Positions 1 to 9,098 of a DNA stretch of 64,000 nucleotides are shown here, in pieces. How positions within the stretch are numbered: position 1 is the stretch's first letter; each line of letters begins with the position of its first letter. The DNA is from CBDANW01 sp965197825 (GTDB lineage: Bacteria > Acidobacteriota > Vicinamibacteria > Marinacidobacterales > DATDRI01). A program made the position numbers and the translations under genes. The notes beneath the pieces were generated by a model, which did no database searches, was not told the origin of the DNA, and saw only the letters and a program-made list of their open reading frames with translations. The DNA is taken from the NCBI GenBank assembly GCA_965197825.1, contig CBDANW010000003.1, positions 744,001-808,000 of the forward strand. The letters run 5' to 3'.

Positions 1-19
1 ACACTATCAACGGATTCGA

Positions 20-1855
20 CTAATCCTCGAGCATGACGCTGAAGTCGGCGTTGCTCTCTATGACCTCGGCCGAGATCTCATCGGTGACCAGTGCGCGCAG
101 GGTGTAGTCACCCGGCCGCAGCCCTCTCAGCGAGACCTCGCTCATGATGGCGACACTCGATGGATTCGTGGGCCGGTGATACGAGGGCACCACTTTGGAG
201 AACAATCTCCCGTCCTTGAGGATGAAGAAGTCTACCCGCAACCGGGCCCGATCGTCTTGCCGATCCATTCGGTATCCGAAGGCCTGGATGTAAGCTGTGA
301 GCGATTGGGGTGCGAACTGGCCGCCGATGCCGGGGATGAGTCGCCATCTTCCGAACTGGAACGGTGGGCGTGGCCCTTGAGGAGGGGGCGGGGTGGTTTC
401 TATCGCTCCGGACACCAGGAGCAGGGTAGACAGTTTGAGTCCGTCCTCGCTCAGCGTCGGGACTTCGATGGACGTCGAAGCGCGGCCCAGCGCGCCGCTC
501 GGATTGTCGCGAACCAGTGTTTCGATCTGATAGCGACCCGGCGGGAGTGTCACCTGCGCTTCATAAAGTAGACGACTGGCTCGATAGGACGCAAGCTCGG
601 ACTCCGCGACGCGGACCTCGATGCGTTCTTCGATGGGGGCAAGTTCGATCCCGGACGATGGCGATTCGGGGATGACTTGGAGCAGCACGTCTGCCTGATA
701 GTGATAGCCATCGCCCTGTTCCGCCAGTTGGGGAGTGAGTCGAGCGTAGGGGATGGAGACGGTAATGGGAACCCAGGCCGAATCTTCACCTGACGGGAAA
801 TAAGCCGCTTCGGTCGAGAGCGGCAGTGAGGGAAACTCCGCGCGCGCTGTGACTTCGCGAAGCGGTGGAAGGTTGATCTGGGGGATTTTCTGAACCTCTC
901 GTAGGTTTCTCTGGAAATCGAATTGATCCATCACCATCTGGGTGGGGCGTATTTGGGAGCGATAACCCGTATCCGGATCCATGAGCTCCCCTCCGCCGCG
1001 CATGAGGCCGATCGCCTCCAGCTCGCTCATCGCCCATCCGATGTTCGTTCGAAGCGGAGCCAGAACGTCCAGATTCGAGGCGTCGACCATTTCGAACTTG
1101 CCGGTCGTAGTGAAATCAACGAAACCGATATCGAAGGAAGCCGGGAGTCGAGAATTCGGCGCGTTGTTGTAGGTCCACACCTCGGACGGGCGCTCGAATG
1201 CCGTACGGCCGGCAGGGTTTCTCTCGATGGTATGGGGAGGGCCCAACAGGATATAGATCTTGCCCATATCCGTTGCCCAGCCGGGAGTGCCGGCCCCGAA
1301 GCTCTGGACCGCGTAGGCGAAGCGCCGCCGGTGCTCCTCGCGTACTTCATTCCCCGGTGTCTCTGGGTTCGTATCGCGCCTCTGCCAGAAAGACTCGATG
1401 AATGCAAGCCTATCGGTGGGGGCCGTCAACCGCTTGAAGCGATCCCGTTCTTCTCGAGAGATGATCCACTTGACGTACCGATTGACCCAGTCATCGAACA
1501 GCTCGTCCAACTCCTCGACGGTGGGGTAAGTGACGAAGCTGAACGTGTCGCCTACCACGAAGCTCCGATCGCCCTCATCGATCCGCAAGGAGATCCCCAG
1601 GCCGGTCTCGTGATAGACGTCGCCTACGCGTAGGGTTTCCGGATCAGCGTTCTTGCCCGATCGTGTAACCGAAAAGACAGCCCTCTCTGGATCGGCGCTC
1701 ACGCACTGGATTGTGTAGAATTCGAGCGGGATGTTCTCGGGAACACTCAACACCGTAAGGGTACCGTCGCCCTGGCCCTGGAAGGTAGGGTGGGTAGCGC
1801 GTTCCGCTTCTGATTGAGCGGCCCACAACACGAGCGCGAGCATGAGCAATCTCAT
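20..1855 (-). CDS. GWxTD domain-containing secreted protein
   Basis: The 611-residue product starts with a short hydrophobic leader (MLALVLWAAQ) that looks like a signal peptide. A GWxTD core lies near residues 190-208 (GTPGWATDMGKIYILLGPP), preceded by a charged helical stretch (FWQRRDTNPETPGNEVREE) typical of the family. The family is common in Acidobacteriota and Bacteroidetes and its biochemical role is unknown. The C-terminal 350 residues read as beta-rich segments (VEVRVAESELASYRASR and similar). The start lies only 17 bp from the divergent deaminase start at 1873, and no good ribosome site precedes it, so a nearby internal ATG (codon 5) is possible. Family call is firm; function is not. 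Confidence 0.85.
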   Translation of the reverse strand: MRLLMLALVLWAAQSEAERATHPTFQGQGDGTLTVLSVPENIPLEFYTIQCVSADPERAVFSVTRSGKNADPETLRVGDVYHETGLGISLRIDEGDRSFVVGDTFSFVTYPTVEELDELFDDWVNRYVKWIISREERDRFKRLTAPTDRLAFIESFWQRRDTNPETPGNEVREEHRRRFAYAVQSFGAGTPGWATDMGKIYILLGPPHTIERNPAGRTAFERPSEVWTYNNAPNSRLPASFDIGFVDFTTTGKFEMVDASNLDVLAPLRTNIGWAMSELEAIGLMRGGGELMDPDTGYRSQIRPTQMVMDQFDFQRNLREVQKIPQINLPPLREVTARAEFPSLPLSTEAAYFPSGEDSAWVPITVSIPYARLTPQLAEQGDGYHYQADVLLQVIPESPSSGIELAPIEERIEVRVAESELASYRASRLLYEAQVTLPPGRYQIETLVRDNPSGALGRASTSIEVPTLSEDGLKLSTLLLVSGAIETTPPPPQGPRPPFQFGRWRLIPGIGGQFAPQSLTAYIQAFGYRMDRQDDRARLRVDFFILKDGRLFSKVVPSYHRPTNPSSVAIMSEVSLRGLRPGDYTLRALVTDEISAEVIESNADFSVMLED

Positions 1856-1872
1856 AACGAGGGAAGTCTAGC

Positions 1873-3240
1873 ATGATCCACTTCTTGATGATGATGGCGT
1901 TGATGCAGGCGGAGCCCGCCGATCTTCTCATTAGAGGGGGGACGGTGGTGACCATGGATGCAGAGATGCAGGTTCTGGAGGGTGGCTCGGTCGTCATTCG
2001 GGGCGATCGTATCGCGGCGGTGCTGGCCTCAGGCGAGGCCTTGCCTGAAGCTCGTGAGGTGGTCGACGCGACCGGGCATCTGGTGATCCCCGGGCTGGTG
2101 AACACTCACGGCCACCCAGCAATGGTTCTGCTTCGAGGCCTTGCCGACGACATGAAGCTCATGGAGTGGCTGAACGACTTCATTTTCCCGGCCGAAGCCA
2201 AGAACGTGGACGAGGAGTTCGTCTACTGGGGAACCCTCCTCGCTTCGATCGAGATGGCATTGGGAGGAACGACCACGTTCAACGACATGTACTACTTCGA
2301 AGAGGAGATCGCTCGTGCGACGGATCGGGCGGGTCTGCGTGCTGTCCTGGGTCAGACGATCATTGGTTTTCTCGCCCCCGACTACGAGACAACGGACGAG
2401 GCTTCTCGTCGGCACCGAGGCCTTCATCCGTGAATACCGGAACCACCCCCGCGTGACCCCCTCGGTGGCACCGCACGCTCTTTACACCACGGATATCGAA
2501 GTGATCCGCCGCGCCCGGGAGTTGGCGCGAAAATACGACGTTCCATTTCAAATGCATGCTCACGAGTCGCGGCAAGAAGACGAGGCAGTCAAGCAGAAGA
2601 TGGGTATGACCTCGGTACCGGCACTCGAGCAGTAGCAGGAGTGCTCGGGCCGAGAATGATTCTCCACCACGTCATCACCCTCACCGATGAAGACATCGCG
2701 ACGCTGGCCCGTCACGGAGTCGGTACGTCCCACAATCTTGAAAGCGCCATGAAGGGGGCCTCGGGGCTGGCCCGTCCCTTGGATCTATTGGCCGCCGGGG
2801 TTCCGGTGGGTCTGGGCACGGATGGTCCCGCCAGCAACAACAATCTGGACATGTTCGAAGAGATGGACACCGCTGCCAAGGTTCACAAGCTTTATAGGGA
2901 AGACCCCACTGTGATGCCGGCAGCGACGGTCTTCCGGATGGCCACCATCGGGGCCGCCGAGGCGCTAGGACTCGCAGACGATATCGGCTCTCTCGAGCGG
3001 GGAAAGCTAGCCGACATCGTGCTGATCGATGTCGATCGGCCTGAGCTCACGCCCCTCTATGACGTGTACTCGCATCTGGTGTACACGATCAAGGGACCGC
3101 ACGTGAGCTCGGTTCTCGTCGGAGGGAAGTTTGTGATTCGAGACCGTCAGGTTCTCACGCTCGACGTGGAAGAGGTGATGGCGAAAGCCCGGGAGATTCA
3201 GCAACGGATTAGCGAGAGTCTTGGCCGGGAGGCGCGGTGA
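1873..3240 (+). pseudogene. MTA/SAH deaminase-type amidohydrolase, two frameshifts
   Basis: Three segments join into one TIM-barrel amidohydrolase of about 455 residues. Frame 1 (from 1873) holds the metal motif NTHGHPAM. The reading then moves to frame 2 near 2400 (LLVGTEAFIREYRNHPRV, MHAHESRQED) and returns to frame 1 near 2633, where the stop TAG interrupts ALEQ-AGVLGPR. All metal and substrate motifs survive (HGH, HAHE, ILHHV, GTDGPASNNN), and the C-terminus matches 5-methylthioadenosine/S-adenosylhomocysteine deaminases. The two shifts are of opposite sense, so the frame is restored. This is either a young pseudogene or two assembly errors. A good ribosome site (GAGGGAAG) precedes ATG 1873. 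It divides purine-related catabolism with the nucleoside hydrolase cluster downstream, which is inference. Confidence 0.8.
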
Positions 3241-3253
3241 TGCGCGGTTGACA

Positions 3254-4192
3254 CTAGGTCTTGTTCCTCTTCTTCCACTCTCGATCGAATCGTCGCCGTT
3301 TGAGGAAGGATTTTTGGGTTCCTACGCTCATCGTCGAGAGGCCGGCATAGAGGTTGGCATGGGCGATCGCATCTCGCTCGGCCATGCCTTCCGCCAAGAA
3401 GACGGCGAAGCTACCGATGAAGGCATCGCCCGCACCGGTCGTGTCCTTCACCTTTACTTTGTAGGAAGGAATGAGCTCCATTCCCTCCTTGCCGGCCAAG
3501 AGCGCGCCTTTTTCTCCCAGCGTGATGATCACCCTGCCGATGCCTTGGGCAAGAAGGTATTCGGCGCAGGCCTTCGCCTGGTCCACGGTATCCACCGGTT
3601 TGCCAGTTATGGTCGCCGCTTCCGACTCGTTGGGAATGAAATAGTCGACGTTGGCGAGCTTCTTTAGATCCACCCGCGTTGCCGGGGCGGGGTTCACGAT
3701 ACAGCGGATCTTGTTCTTACGCGCGAAACGCACTGTGTGGTAGACGGTGGCAAGGGGAATCTCGAACTGAAGGATGATGGCGTCGGCCTTCTTGAGGCGG
3801 CGAGCGGCTTGATCGACTACCTTGGCAGTCACCTTATCGTTGGCCCCCTTCACCACCACGATTCGATTCTGGCCGCTCTTGTCGACGAAGATGGGAGCCA
3901 CACCGCTGGCAACACCCTTGACCGTCTTGACGTGGCGAGTCCCGATGCCCAGCGATTTGAAGTTCTTGATCGTCGCCGGGCCAAACAGATCATCCCCAAC
4001 CCGGGCCACCATCTGCACCTTGGCGCCGCAGTATTTCGCCGCCACCGCCTGGTTGGCCCCCTTGCCCCCGAATCCGAGATCGAAAGAATCTCCGAACACC
4101 GTCTCTCCCGGCTTGGGGAAATGATCGGTGAAGCTAGTCAGGTCGACGTTGGCACTTCCGACGACCGCAATGTGTGCTTGAGGTTTAGTCAT
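3254..4192 (-). CDS. rbsK: ribokinase (PfkB family)
   Basis: The 312-residue product has both PfkB signatures: a glycine-rich GGKGANQAVAAKYCGA near residue 42 and DTTGAGDAFIGSF near residue 250, whose Asp is the catalytic base. It begins with AVVGSANVDLTSFTDHFPKPGET, the usual ribokinase substrate-binding N-terminus. Ribokinase phosphorylates D-ribose to ribose 5-phosphate. It is the last gene of a leftward run with a nucleoside hydrolase (11 bp away), a permease and a second nucleoside hydrolase, which fits capture of ribose released from nucleosides. Other PfkB sugar specificities cannot be excluded, but length and motifs are those of RbsK. Confidence 0.9.
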   Translation of the reverse strand: MTKPQAHIAVVGSANVDLTSFTDHFPKPGETVFGDSFDLGFGGKGANQAVAAKYCGAKVQMVARVGDDLFGPATIKNFKSLGIGTRHVKTVKGVASGVAPIFVDKSGQNRIVVVKGANDKVTAKVVDQAARRLKKADAIILQFEIPLATVYHTVRFARKNKIRCIVNPAPATRVDLKKLANVDYFIPNESEAATITGKPVDTVDQAKACAEYLLAQGIGRVIITLGEKGALLAGKEGMELIPSYKVKVKDTTGAGDAFIGSFAVFLAEGMAERDAIAHANLYAGLSTMSVGTQKSFLKRRRFDREWKKRNKT

Positions 4193-4203
4193 GAGTGCGG
4201 CTC

Positions 4204-5280
4204 CTACGGCGTCCTCGGTGGTGCGGACACGCGCTCAATAAATGTTTCAACGAATCGGTCGCCGTCCACGACAACCGGCACTTCAGCGTTTGGCTTGACC
4301 TTGGAGAAACTCGTGATCTCGTAGTGATCGCCCACGTCACTCACGTTTTCCAGCAGCAGGTAGCGGTTGGCGACCGTCTCCCCATAGGTCAGCTCTCCTT
4401 TCGTCTCCACATCGATGTGCATCGGTCGGAGCTCGGTGGCGAAGGACTTGTCAAAGGCAATTCCCACCGTGAGGGGGTCGTGAAGCTCGGCACCCTCGAA
4501 TCCGATGCTCTCCGCAAAGCCTATGTAGAAATCGTTGATGTCGGCTACGAACTCTCCGAGAGGAGATCCGGAATTGGCCAGCATGGGAAGATGCCGACGG
4601 TAGAGCTTCGCCTGTCGGGTGGCTGCCAGGCCCACCATGGTGATGGGGATTCCGGAGTTGAAGACAATCTTGGCGGCCTCGGGATCATTGTAGATGTTAG
4701 CTTCGGCGGCCGGGCTTGCATTACCGCCTGCGATGGAGCCTCCCATGAGGATGATCTCCGGAATCTTCGAGGGCAAAGTGGGATCCTCGCGGAATGCCAA
4801 GGCAATATTGGTGAGCGGGCCCACCGGAACAAGGGTTATTTCGCCGGGATTGGCGTTCACGATCTCGATGATGACGTCTACCGCGTGGCGAGGATCGAGC
4901 TTCTTGGTCGGCGGCGGGAGTTCGACGTCCCCCAATCCGTTCCTTCCATGAATCCACTCGGCAGTGACCAGTTTCTTCACCAGCGGATACTTCGCTCCTC
5001 TAGCCACGATGATGTCGGGGCGCCCGGTGAGCTCCACGAGCTTGAGGGCATTTTCCGCCCCCCGATCGACGATGACGTTTCCGAATACGACGGTGATGGC
5101 TTCGATTTGTAGCTCCGGCGACTGGGTTGCCAACAGCACCGCCATGGCATCATCGATTCCGGGGTCGATGTCAAGGATGATGCGCCGCGGGTTCTCGGCC
5201 GTGGGATCTTGCAAGGCGGTGCTGTTGGCGGCGCCGCCCGCGGCTACTGTCGCCGCGAAAAGGAGTGCGAATCGTTTCAT
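4204..5280 (-). CDS. secreted nucleoside hydrolase 1 (IunH family)
   Basis: Inosine-uridine preferring nucleoside hydrolase family, cleaving the N-glycosidic bond of ribonucleosides. The calcium-binding N-terminal motif DIDPGIDDAMAVLL lies near residue 36, and later family blocks are seen (LVPVGPLTNIALAFRED, ILMGGSIAGGN, AEANIYNDPEAA, HDPLTVGIA). I chose the internal ATG at 5280 (MKRFALLFAATVAAGG), which gives a signal peptide; the longer open frame to 5334 overlaps the upstream permease. Secretion suggests the enzyme acts on extracytoplasmic nucleosides. It closely resembles the third nucleoside hydrolase at 46517-47470. Exact base preference cannot be read from sequence. Confidence 0.9.
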   Translation of the reverse strand: MKRFALLFAATVAAGGAANSTALQDPTAENPRRIILDIDPGIDDAMAVLLATQSPELQIEAITVVFGNVIVDRGAENALKLVELTGRPDIIVARGAKYPLVKKLVTAEWIHGRNGLGDVELPPPTKKLDPRHAVDVIIEIVNANPGEITLVPVGPLTNIALAFREDPTLPSKIPEIILMGGSIAGGNASPAAEANIYNDPEAAKIVFNSGIPITMVGLAATRQAKLYRRHLPMLANSGSPLGEFVADINDFYIGFAESIGFEGAELHDPLTVGIAFDKSFATELRPMHIDVETKGELTYGETVANRYLLLENVSDVGDHYEITSFSKVKPNAEVPVVVDGDRFVETFIERVSAPPRTP

Positions 5281-5296
5281 CGAGTGAAGTCTCCCA

Positions 5297-6274
5297 TTAG
5301 AACGCATTGGCGATGACGGCGATCGCTCCCGCATAGAAAATAAACATCAAAGCCAGATACATTTTTGCCCTGCTGTTCGCTCCCGCGAATTCTTTCCATA
5401 CGAACAGCCCCCAGATAGCGGCGACCATCGGCGCGCTTTGCCCGATCGCATAGGAGATCGCGAAGCCAGCGGATCGACCGGCAATGAGATTGAATGCCGT
5501 TCCGATGCACCAGATGAAACCACCCACTAGACCCAGCACGTGCCAGCTGGGTTGGCCTTGCGTGTAGCCCGCGAGAGAGACCGGCTTTCCAACCAGCGGC
5601 TTCTCCATGAAGTAGATGTTGAAGATGAAGGTCGAAACAAGAGCCGCGAGCGTAAAAAAGACAATGCTCGTATAGGGCGTCAGCTGCCCGGCGCCTTCCG
5701 CCATGGAGGCGGCGGTGAAGGGTGACCAACTTCCCATGAGGAGACCGCTCACGATACAGATCCAAAGGCCCTTCTTCGTTACTTTCAGCTTGCCTCCGCC
5801 GAGCTCCTTGTAAGCGAGTGCGTCGGCGATGATGGCCACCAGAACGAGGGCGACTCCGGTGAAGAGCATGGCAGGGTTGCCGGTTCTTTGTACGAGGTAA
5901 GTCAGGATGGTACCTAGCACGAGCGCCGTGCCGATGGCCACGGGAAAGGCAACCGAGAGTCCGGCGATGGCAATGGCGGCGACGAGAAGGATGTTGGCCA
6001 GGTTGAAAATCGTCCCCCCCAACATGGCGAGGCCGAGTCGCGGCCCGGTCGCTTGTGTGAGGTTGGGGATGAACGCTTGGTCACCGCCGGTCCAACTGCC
6101 CAAAGTAAATGCCAGGAGGAGTGCCATCACGAAGATGCCAATGGCGTAGTCCCAGTAGAAGAGCTCGAAACGGACGCCTTTGGTGAGCTTGTATGTATTG
6201 GCCCACGAGCCCCAGCAGATCATGGAGATGATCATCAAGAGAAGAGCAAGTCCATAAGACTCGGGTATGAACAT
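5297..6274 (-). CDS. ten-helix GRP/ureide-permease-like transporter
   Basis: The product is almost entirely hydrophobic, with about ten membrane segments in two halves, as in the drug/metabolite transporter superfamily. The motif MICWGSWANTYKL near the N-terminus is typical of the glucose/ribose porter and plant ureide-permease branch, which moves sugars, allantoin or nucleobases. I chose ATG 6274 (MFIPESYGLALLL), preceded by GAAAGGGG; the longer frame adds a charged, unlikely N-terminus. It lies between two secreted nucleoside hydrolases and ahead of ribokinase, so ribose or free base uptake is the likely job. The substrate is inference. Confidence 0.8.
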   Translation of the reverse strand: MFIPESYGLALLLMIISMICWGSWANTYKLTKGVRFELFYWDYAIGIFVMALLLAFTLGSWTGGDQAFIPNLTQATGPRLGLAMLGGTIFNLANILLVAAIAIAGLSVAFPVAIGTALVLGTILTYLVQRTGNPAMLFTGVALVLVAIIADALAYKELGGGKLKVTKKGLWICIVSGLLMGSWSPFTAASMAEGAGQLTPYTSIVFFTLAALVSTFIFNIYFMEKPLVGKPVSLAGYTQGQPSWHVLGLVGGFIWCIGTAFNLIAGRSAGFAISYAIGQSAPMVAAIWGLFVWKEFAGANSRAKMYLALMFIFYAGAIAVIANAF

Positions 6275-6357
6275 GTTTCCCCTTTCTCGCCTAGGGAGTG
6301 AGCGGGCGGATAGCGACACCCGTAGAATGATTGCAGCACTCTAGCATAAAGGGTCGG

Positions 6358-7503
6358 TTATTGAACGTCAGGGGAACCGACAGGTCGGCGCATCAACTCG
6401 AGGAAAGCCTCGATGAAGCGAGGATAGTCCAGATCGAATTGCACGATGGCTCGCCGAACTCCGGGCGGCGGTTTCCGATTTTGATTCCAGTACAGCGTTG
6501 TCCCGTAGGACGCACCGTGGTCGATCTCGACGTCGAGCCACATCTCCTCCGCCCGGGTGACGACATCCGGCTCGATGAGGGCGAGAACAGCGATCTGGTC
6601 AAACATGAAGGGGGCGACCGCGTGATCGGCCTGTCCGGTCAGGAATGTCCTCGCAAAGTACTGCGCGATGGGGGAGTCCCCCTCAGCGGCAGCGGACGCG
6701 ACTTCCCGAGTAAACGGGACCTGCCAGGTGATGTTGAGCGGGGAGACGGTAACGCGGCGCCAGGGTGCTCTGAGAACTATCCGCGCCGCCTCCGGATCCA
6801 TCCAGAAGGTGAACTCGGGGACCGTACCGATGCCGCCACCCATGATGACGATCTCCCGCGCCAGAGTTGCTATCTCTGGATCCTTGGCCAGCGCGAGGGC
6901 CACGTTGGTCATTGGCCCGATTGCGGCGAGAACAACTTCCCCGGGGTGCTTGCGGATCGTTTCGATGATGAAGTTGGTGGCGTGAGTCGACTCCGGCTTC
7001 CGCGCCGCGAACTTTCCGTCCGGCGGGCGGACCTCTCGTGGGCCCGGGCCTCCTTCTCGCCAGGCACCTTTGTAGCCACCGGGGGTGGTCTCGCCGAAGA
7101 GAGCCTCTCGGCGTCTCATTTCCTCCTGGCTATTGATGAGTGGACGCTCTGAGCCCGGGAATACAGGGACGTCTGGCCGGCGCGCAATTTCCAGCAGCCT
7201 CAAGGTGTTGGCCACCTCCTGTTGGAGCCAATCGTTGCCGGTAACCACCGTCACGCCCAACAGATCCACTTTTTCGGATTGCGCTAGTATCAAGAGCGCC
7301 ACGGCGTCGTCCATGGCGAAGCCGAGGTCGGTGTCGACGACGACCTTGAGCCGTTCTTGTGATGCGACCGGTGACGTGAGGAAGATGAACAGAAAGAAAG
7401 TGACGGCATGAAAAAGGAGCCATTGCCCGTCCGTAAGCCGACTAACAGCGGCGAGTCGGGGATGTCCCGGCCGCTGTTGAATTTGGTCGGGTAGCGGCGG
7501 CAC
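6358..7503 (-). CDS. secreted nucleoside hydrolase 2, 5' end rewritten by IS
   Basis: Nucleoside hydrolase family protein with VVVDTDLGFAMDDAVALL (metal site), AAIGPMTNVALALAKDPE, EIVIMGGGIG and FTFWMDPEAARIV. It is divergent from the other two copies in the window. The first codons now come from the end of the adjacent IS256-family element: the GTG at 7503 and about 15 codons (MPPLPDQIQQRPGHP) are IS sequence. Beyond the IS, the target flank contains an in-frame GTG at 8932 that would give MRGLAAVSRLTDGQWLLFHA and a normal signal peptide (FFLFIFLTSPVASQ). The native promoter and start are therefore separated from the gene by 1.46 kb; expression now would need a promoter within the IS. Confidence 0.8.
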   Translation of the reverse strand: MPPLPDQIQQRPGHPRLAAVSRLTDGQWLLFHAVTFFLFIFLTSPVASQERLKVVVDTDLGFAMDDAVALLILAQSEKVDLLGVTVVTGNDWLQQEVANTLRLLEIARRPDVPVFPGSERPLINSQEEMRRREALFGETTPGGYKGAWREGGPGPREVRPPDGKFAARKPESTHATNFIIETIRKHPGEVVLAAIGPMTNVALALAKDPEIATLAREIVIMGGGIGTVPEFTFWMDPEAARIVLRAPWRRVTVSPLNITWQVPFTREVASAAAEGDSPIAQYFARTFLTGQADHAVAPFMFDQIAVLALIEPDVVTRAEEMWLDVEIDHGASYGTTLYWNQNRKPPPGVRRAIVQFDLDYPRFIEAFLELMRRPVGSPDVQ

Positions 7504-8917
7504 CTGTGAATACTCTTAGGCAGCAAACTCATCGCTGTCAAGAGATTTCTGTTTGCTTCTAAGCGCGTGAACGAGAGCGCCCATATGGCGATAGCCTTTG
7601 ATACGCCGGAACTTTTTCTGCGCGGTGACGACGCCAAGAGCGGTCCATCGGCGAACCATGGAAGGACTCTACCAACGCTTGACGTTTCTCGATACTCTGC
7701 GAATGGTTCCGTTGAGATTCTCAATGGCGTTCGTCGTGGCAAGAGACTGGCGAAGTAAGGCGGGCAGCGCGAGCTTCACGACCGTGAGTGTCTCTTCCAT
7801 CCCTTCACGAAGGCTTCCGGCAGCTTCGTCGTAGCCGTTTCGCTCGAGCCACGACACCAATGCCTGAAGTCGCTTGCGCGCCTTGTCGGCACTCTTGCAC
7901 TTGTAGGCTTCCTTCATCGTCTGGAGCACGTAGGCGTGACGAGACTTGGGAAGGTACGAGCGAAGATTCCGGAGTTTATGGATCTGGCACCTTTGGATGA
8001 CCGCGAGGTCCCCCAAAACGTCGACGAGTGCCTTGCGGATGCCTTTGCCTCCGTCCACTACGCAGAGAATCGACTCATCGACGCGCAAGCCTCGCTCGAG
8101 AAGGTCCTGCAACATCGCGGTGCACACCCGAGAGTTCTCCGTCGAGCCCAGCCATATACCCAGGGGCACCTTCGTTCCATCTATTGTGATACCGAGAGTT
8201 ACGACGACGGTCTGTCCGGCCACCTCAAGGCCATCCAGCATCAGTGCCGCGAGCTCGAACTCCTCTAGCCGCCGAGACAGGTATTCCTCGAGCTTCTTAG
8301 TCGTCTGGCTCACGAGGTGACGGCTGGCGGCACTCTTACTCGTGCCACGAGACTTCAACTTGGCCGCGGGTTTGTCCAGACTCGATTCGTAATTTCGGGT
8401 CGATACCCCCACCAAGATCTGATTCAACACTCGCTCTGGAAGCGGGTCTTCTTCACGGAAGGCTTCGAAGTGTGGAAGCGACGCCTCCTCGCCCGACTTC
8501 GAGCGAACTCGAGGTCGCGACACTTGGATGCGACGACCACCGAAGCTCAGCTCTCCGTTCGTGCTCCCACAGTGGTTATGAGTTCGCTCCTTCTCGTGCT
8601 TGCCCTTGAGCCCCGCGATCTCCTCGGCGTCCTCTCTGAGCAGTAGGTGCAGAGCTGTCAGTCCTTGCTCGTACACCCATTCCGTCAGATCCGCCTTCGT
8701 GGCCGCGATCCCAGCTATCATCGGTAGCAGTATCTGACCGACTTGGCCAACTACCTTGCCCGTAGGCGAGTGCGTTTGCTTTCTTACTGGCTTCTTTGAT
8801 TTCCTAGGCATTGGTGGCTCCTTGTCCCCCTCTGGAGACGGTTTATTGGCAGACCTATTCTTAGGCCGGCCAAGGAGCCGCCGCTACCCCAAATTCAACA
8901 TCCGGCGGGACATCCCC
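7458..8917 (-). mobile_element. IS256-family element, type A copy 1 (1460 bp)
   Basis: A full-length element with imperfect terminal inverted repeats of about 46 bp (both ends begin GGGGATGTCCCG and share TGTTGAATTTGG and GTAGCGGCGGC). It is flanked by a perfect 8-bp target duplication GGCGAGTC at 7450-7457 and 8918-8925, the size usual for the IS256 family. It carries one transposase gene on the minus strand. It inserted at the fifth codon or so of nucleoside hydrolase 2. The second copy at 33642-35101 is nearly identical and has the same length. Confidence 0.92.
7669..8811 (-). CDS. IS256-family (Mutator-type) transposase, copy 1
   Basis: The 380-residue product has the DDE triad of this family: LMLDGLEVAG, LCVVDGGKGIRKAL and TTNAIENLNGTIRR, with the Q-C-Q/H region VIQRCQIHKLRN between the second and third acidic residues. 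The frame ends at a TAG right after NVKRW. Reading on in the same frame to 7516 gives 50 more residues with the usual family C-terminus (RRWTALGVVTAQKKFRRIKGY). Both copies in the window carry the same stop. The protein is either naturally short or made in two lengths by readthrough. Confidence 0.9.
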   Translation of the reverse strand: MPRKSKKPVRKQTHSPTGKVVGQVGQILLPMIAGIAATKADLTEWVYEQGLTALHLLLREDAEEIAGLKGKHEKERTHNHCGSTNGELSFGGRRIQVSRPRVRSKSGEEASLPHFEAFREEDPLPERVLNQILVGVSTRNYESSLDKPAAKLKSRGTSKSAASRHLVSQTTKKLEEYLSRRLEEFELAALMLDGLEVAGQTVVVTLGITIDGTKVPLGIWLGSTENSRVCTAMLQDLLERGLRVDESILCVVDGGKGIRKALVDVLGDLAVIQRCQIHKLRNLRSYLPKSRHAYVLQTMKEAYKCKSADKARKRLQALVSWLERNGYDEAAGSLREGMEETLTVVKLALPALLRQSLATTNAIENLNGTIRRVSRNVKRW

Positions 8918-8987
8918 GGCGAGTCCCCTCACGGGGGCAGTCTATGAGAAGCGACTGATGACAGCAAGGTTCAGGGGTTGAATGTCA

Positions 8988-9016
8988 TTGACAGGGGGGA
9001 TGGGGGTCGTTAGAAT
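8988..9016 (+). promoter_or_regulatory. sigma-70-type promoter for TonB receptor
   Basis: TTGACA at 8988-8993 and TAGAAT at 9011-9016 are separated by exactly 17 bp, lying 83 bp before the chosen start at 9099. The -35 is a consensus match and the -10 matches at five of six positions. It lies outside the neighbouring IS, so it is a host promoter. No experimental support is visible. Confidence 0.65.
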
Positions 9017-9098
9017 TTGCTCGGTTTCATTCATTCTCAAGCGGAAATTCGCGGGGACCCAGCGCTTGTTGGCCAGAGCGCGGGTCCGACGGAGGGAG

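Noticed and set aside
2390..2640. Programmed frameshifting in the deaminase gene
   Set aside because: No slippery heptamer or downstream structure is seen at either shift, and this enzyme family is never made by frameshifting; decay or sequence error is simpler.
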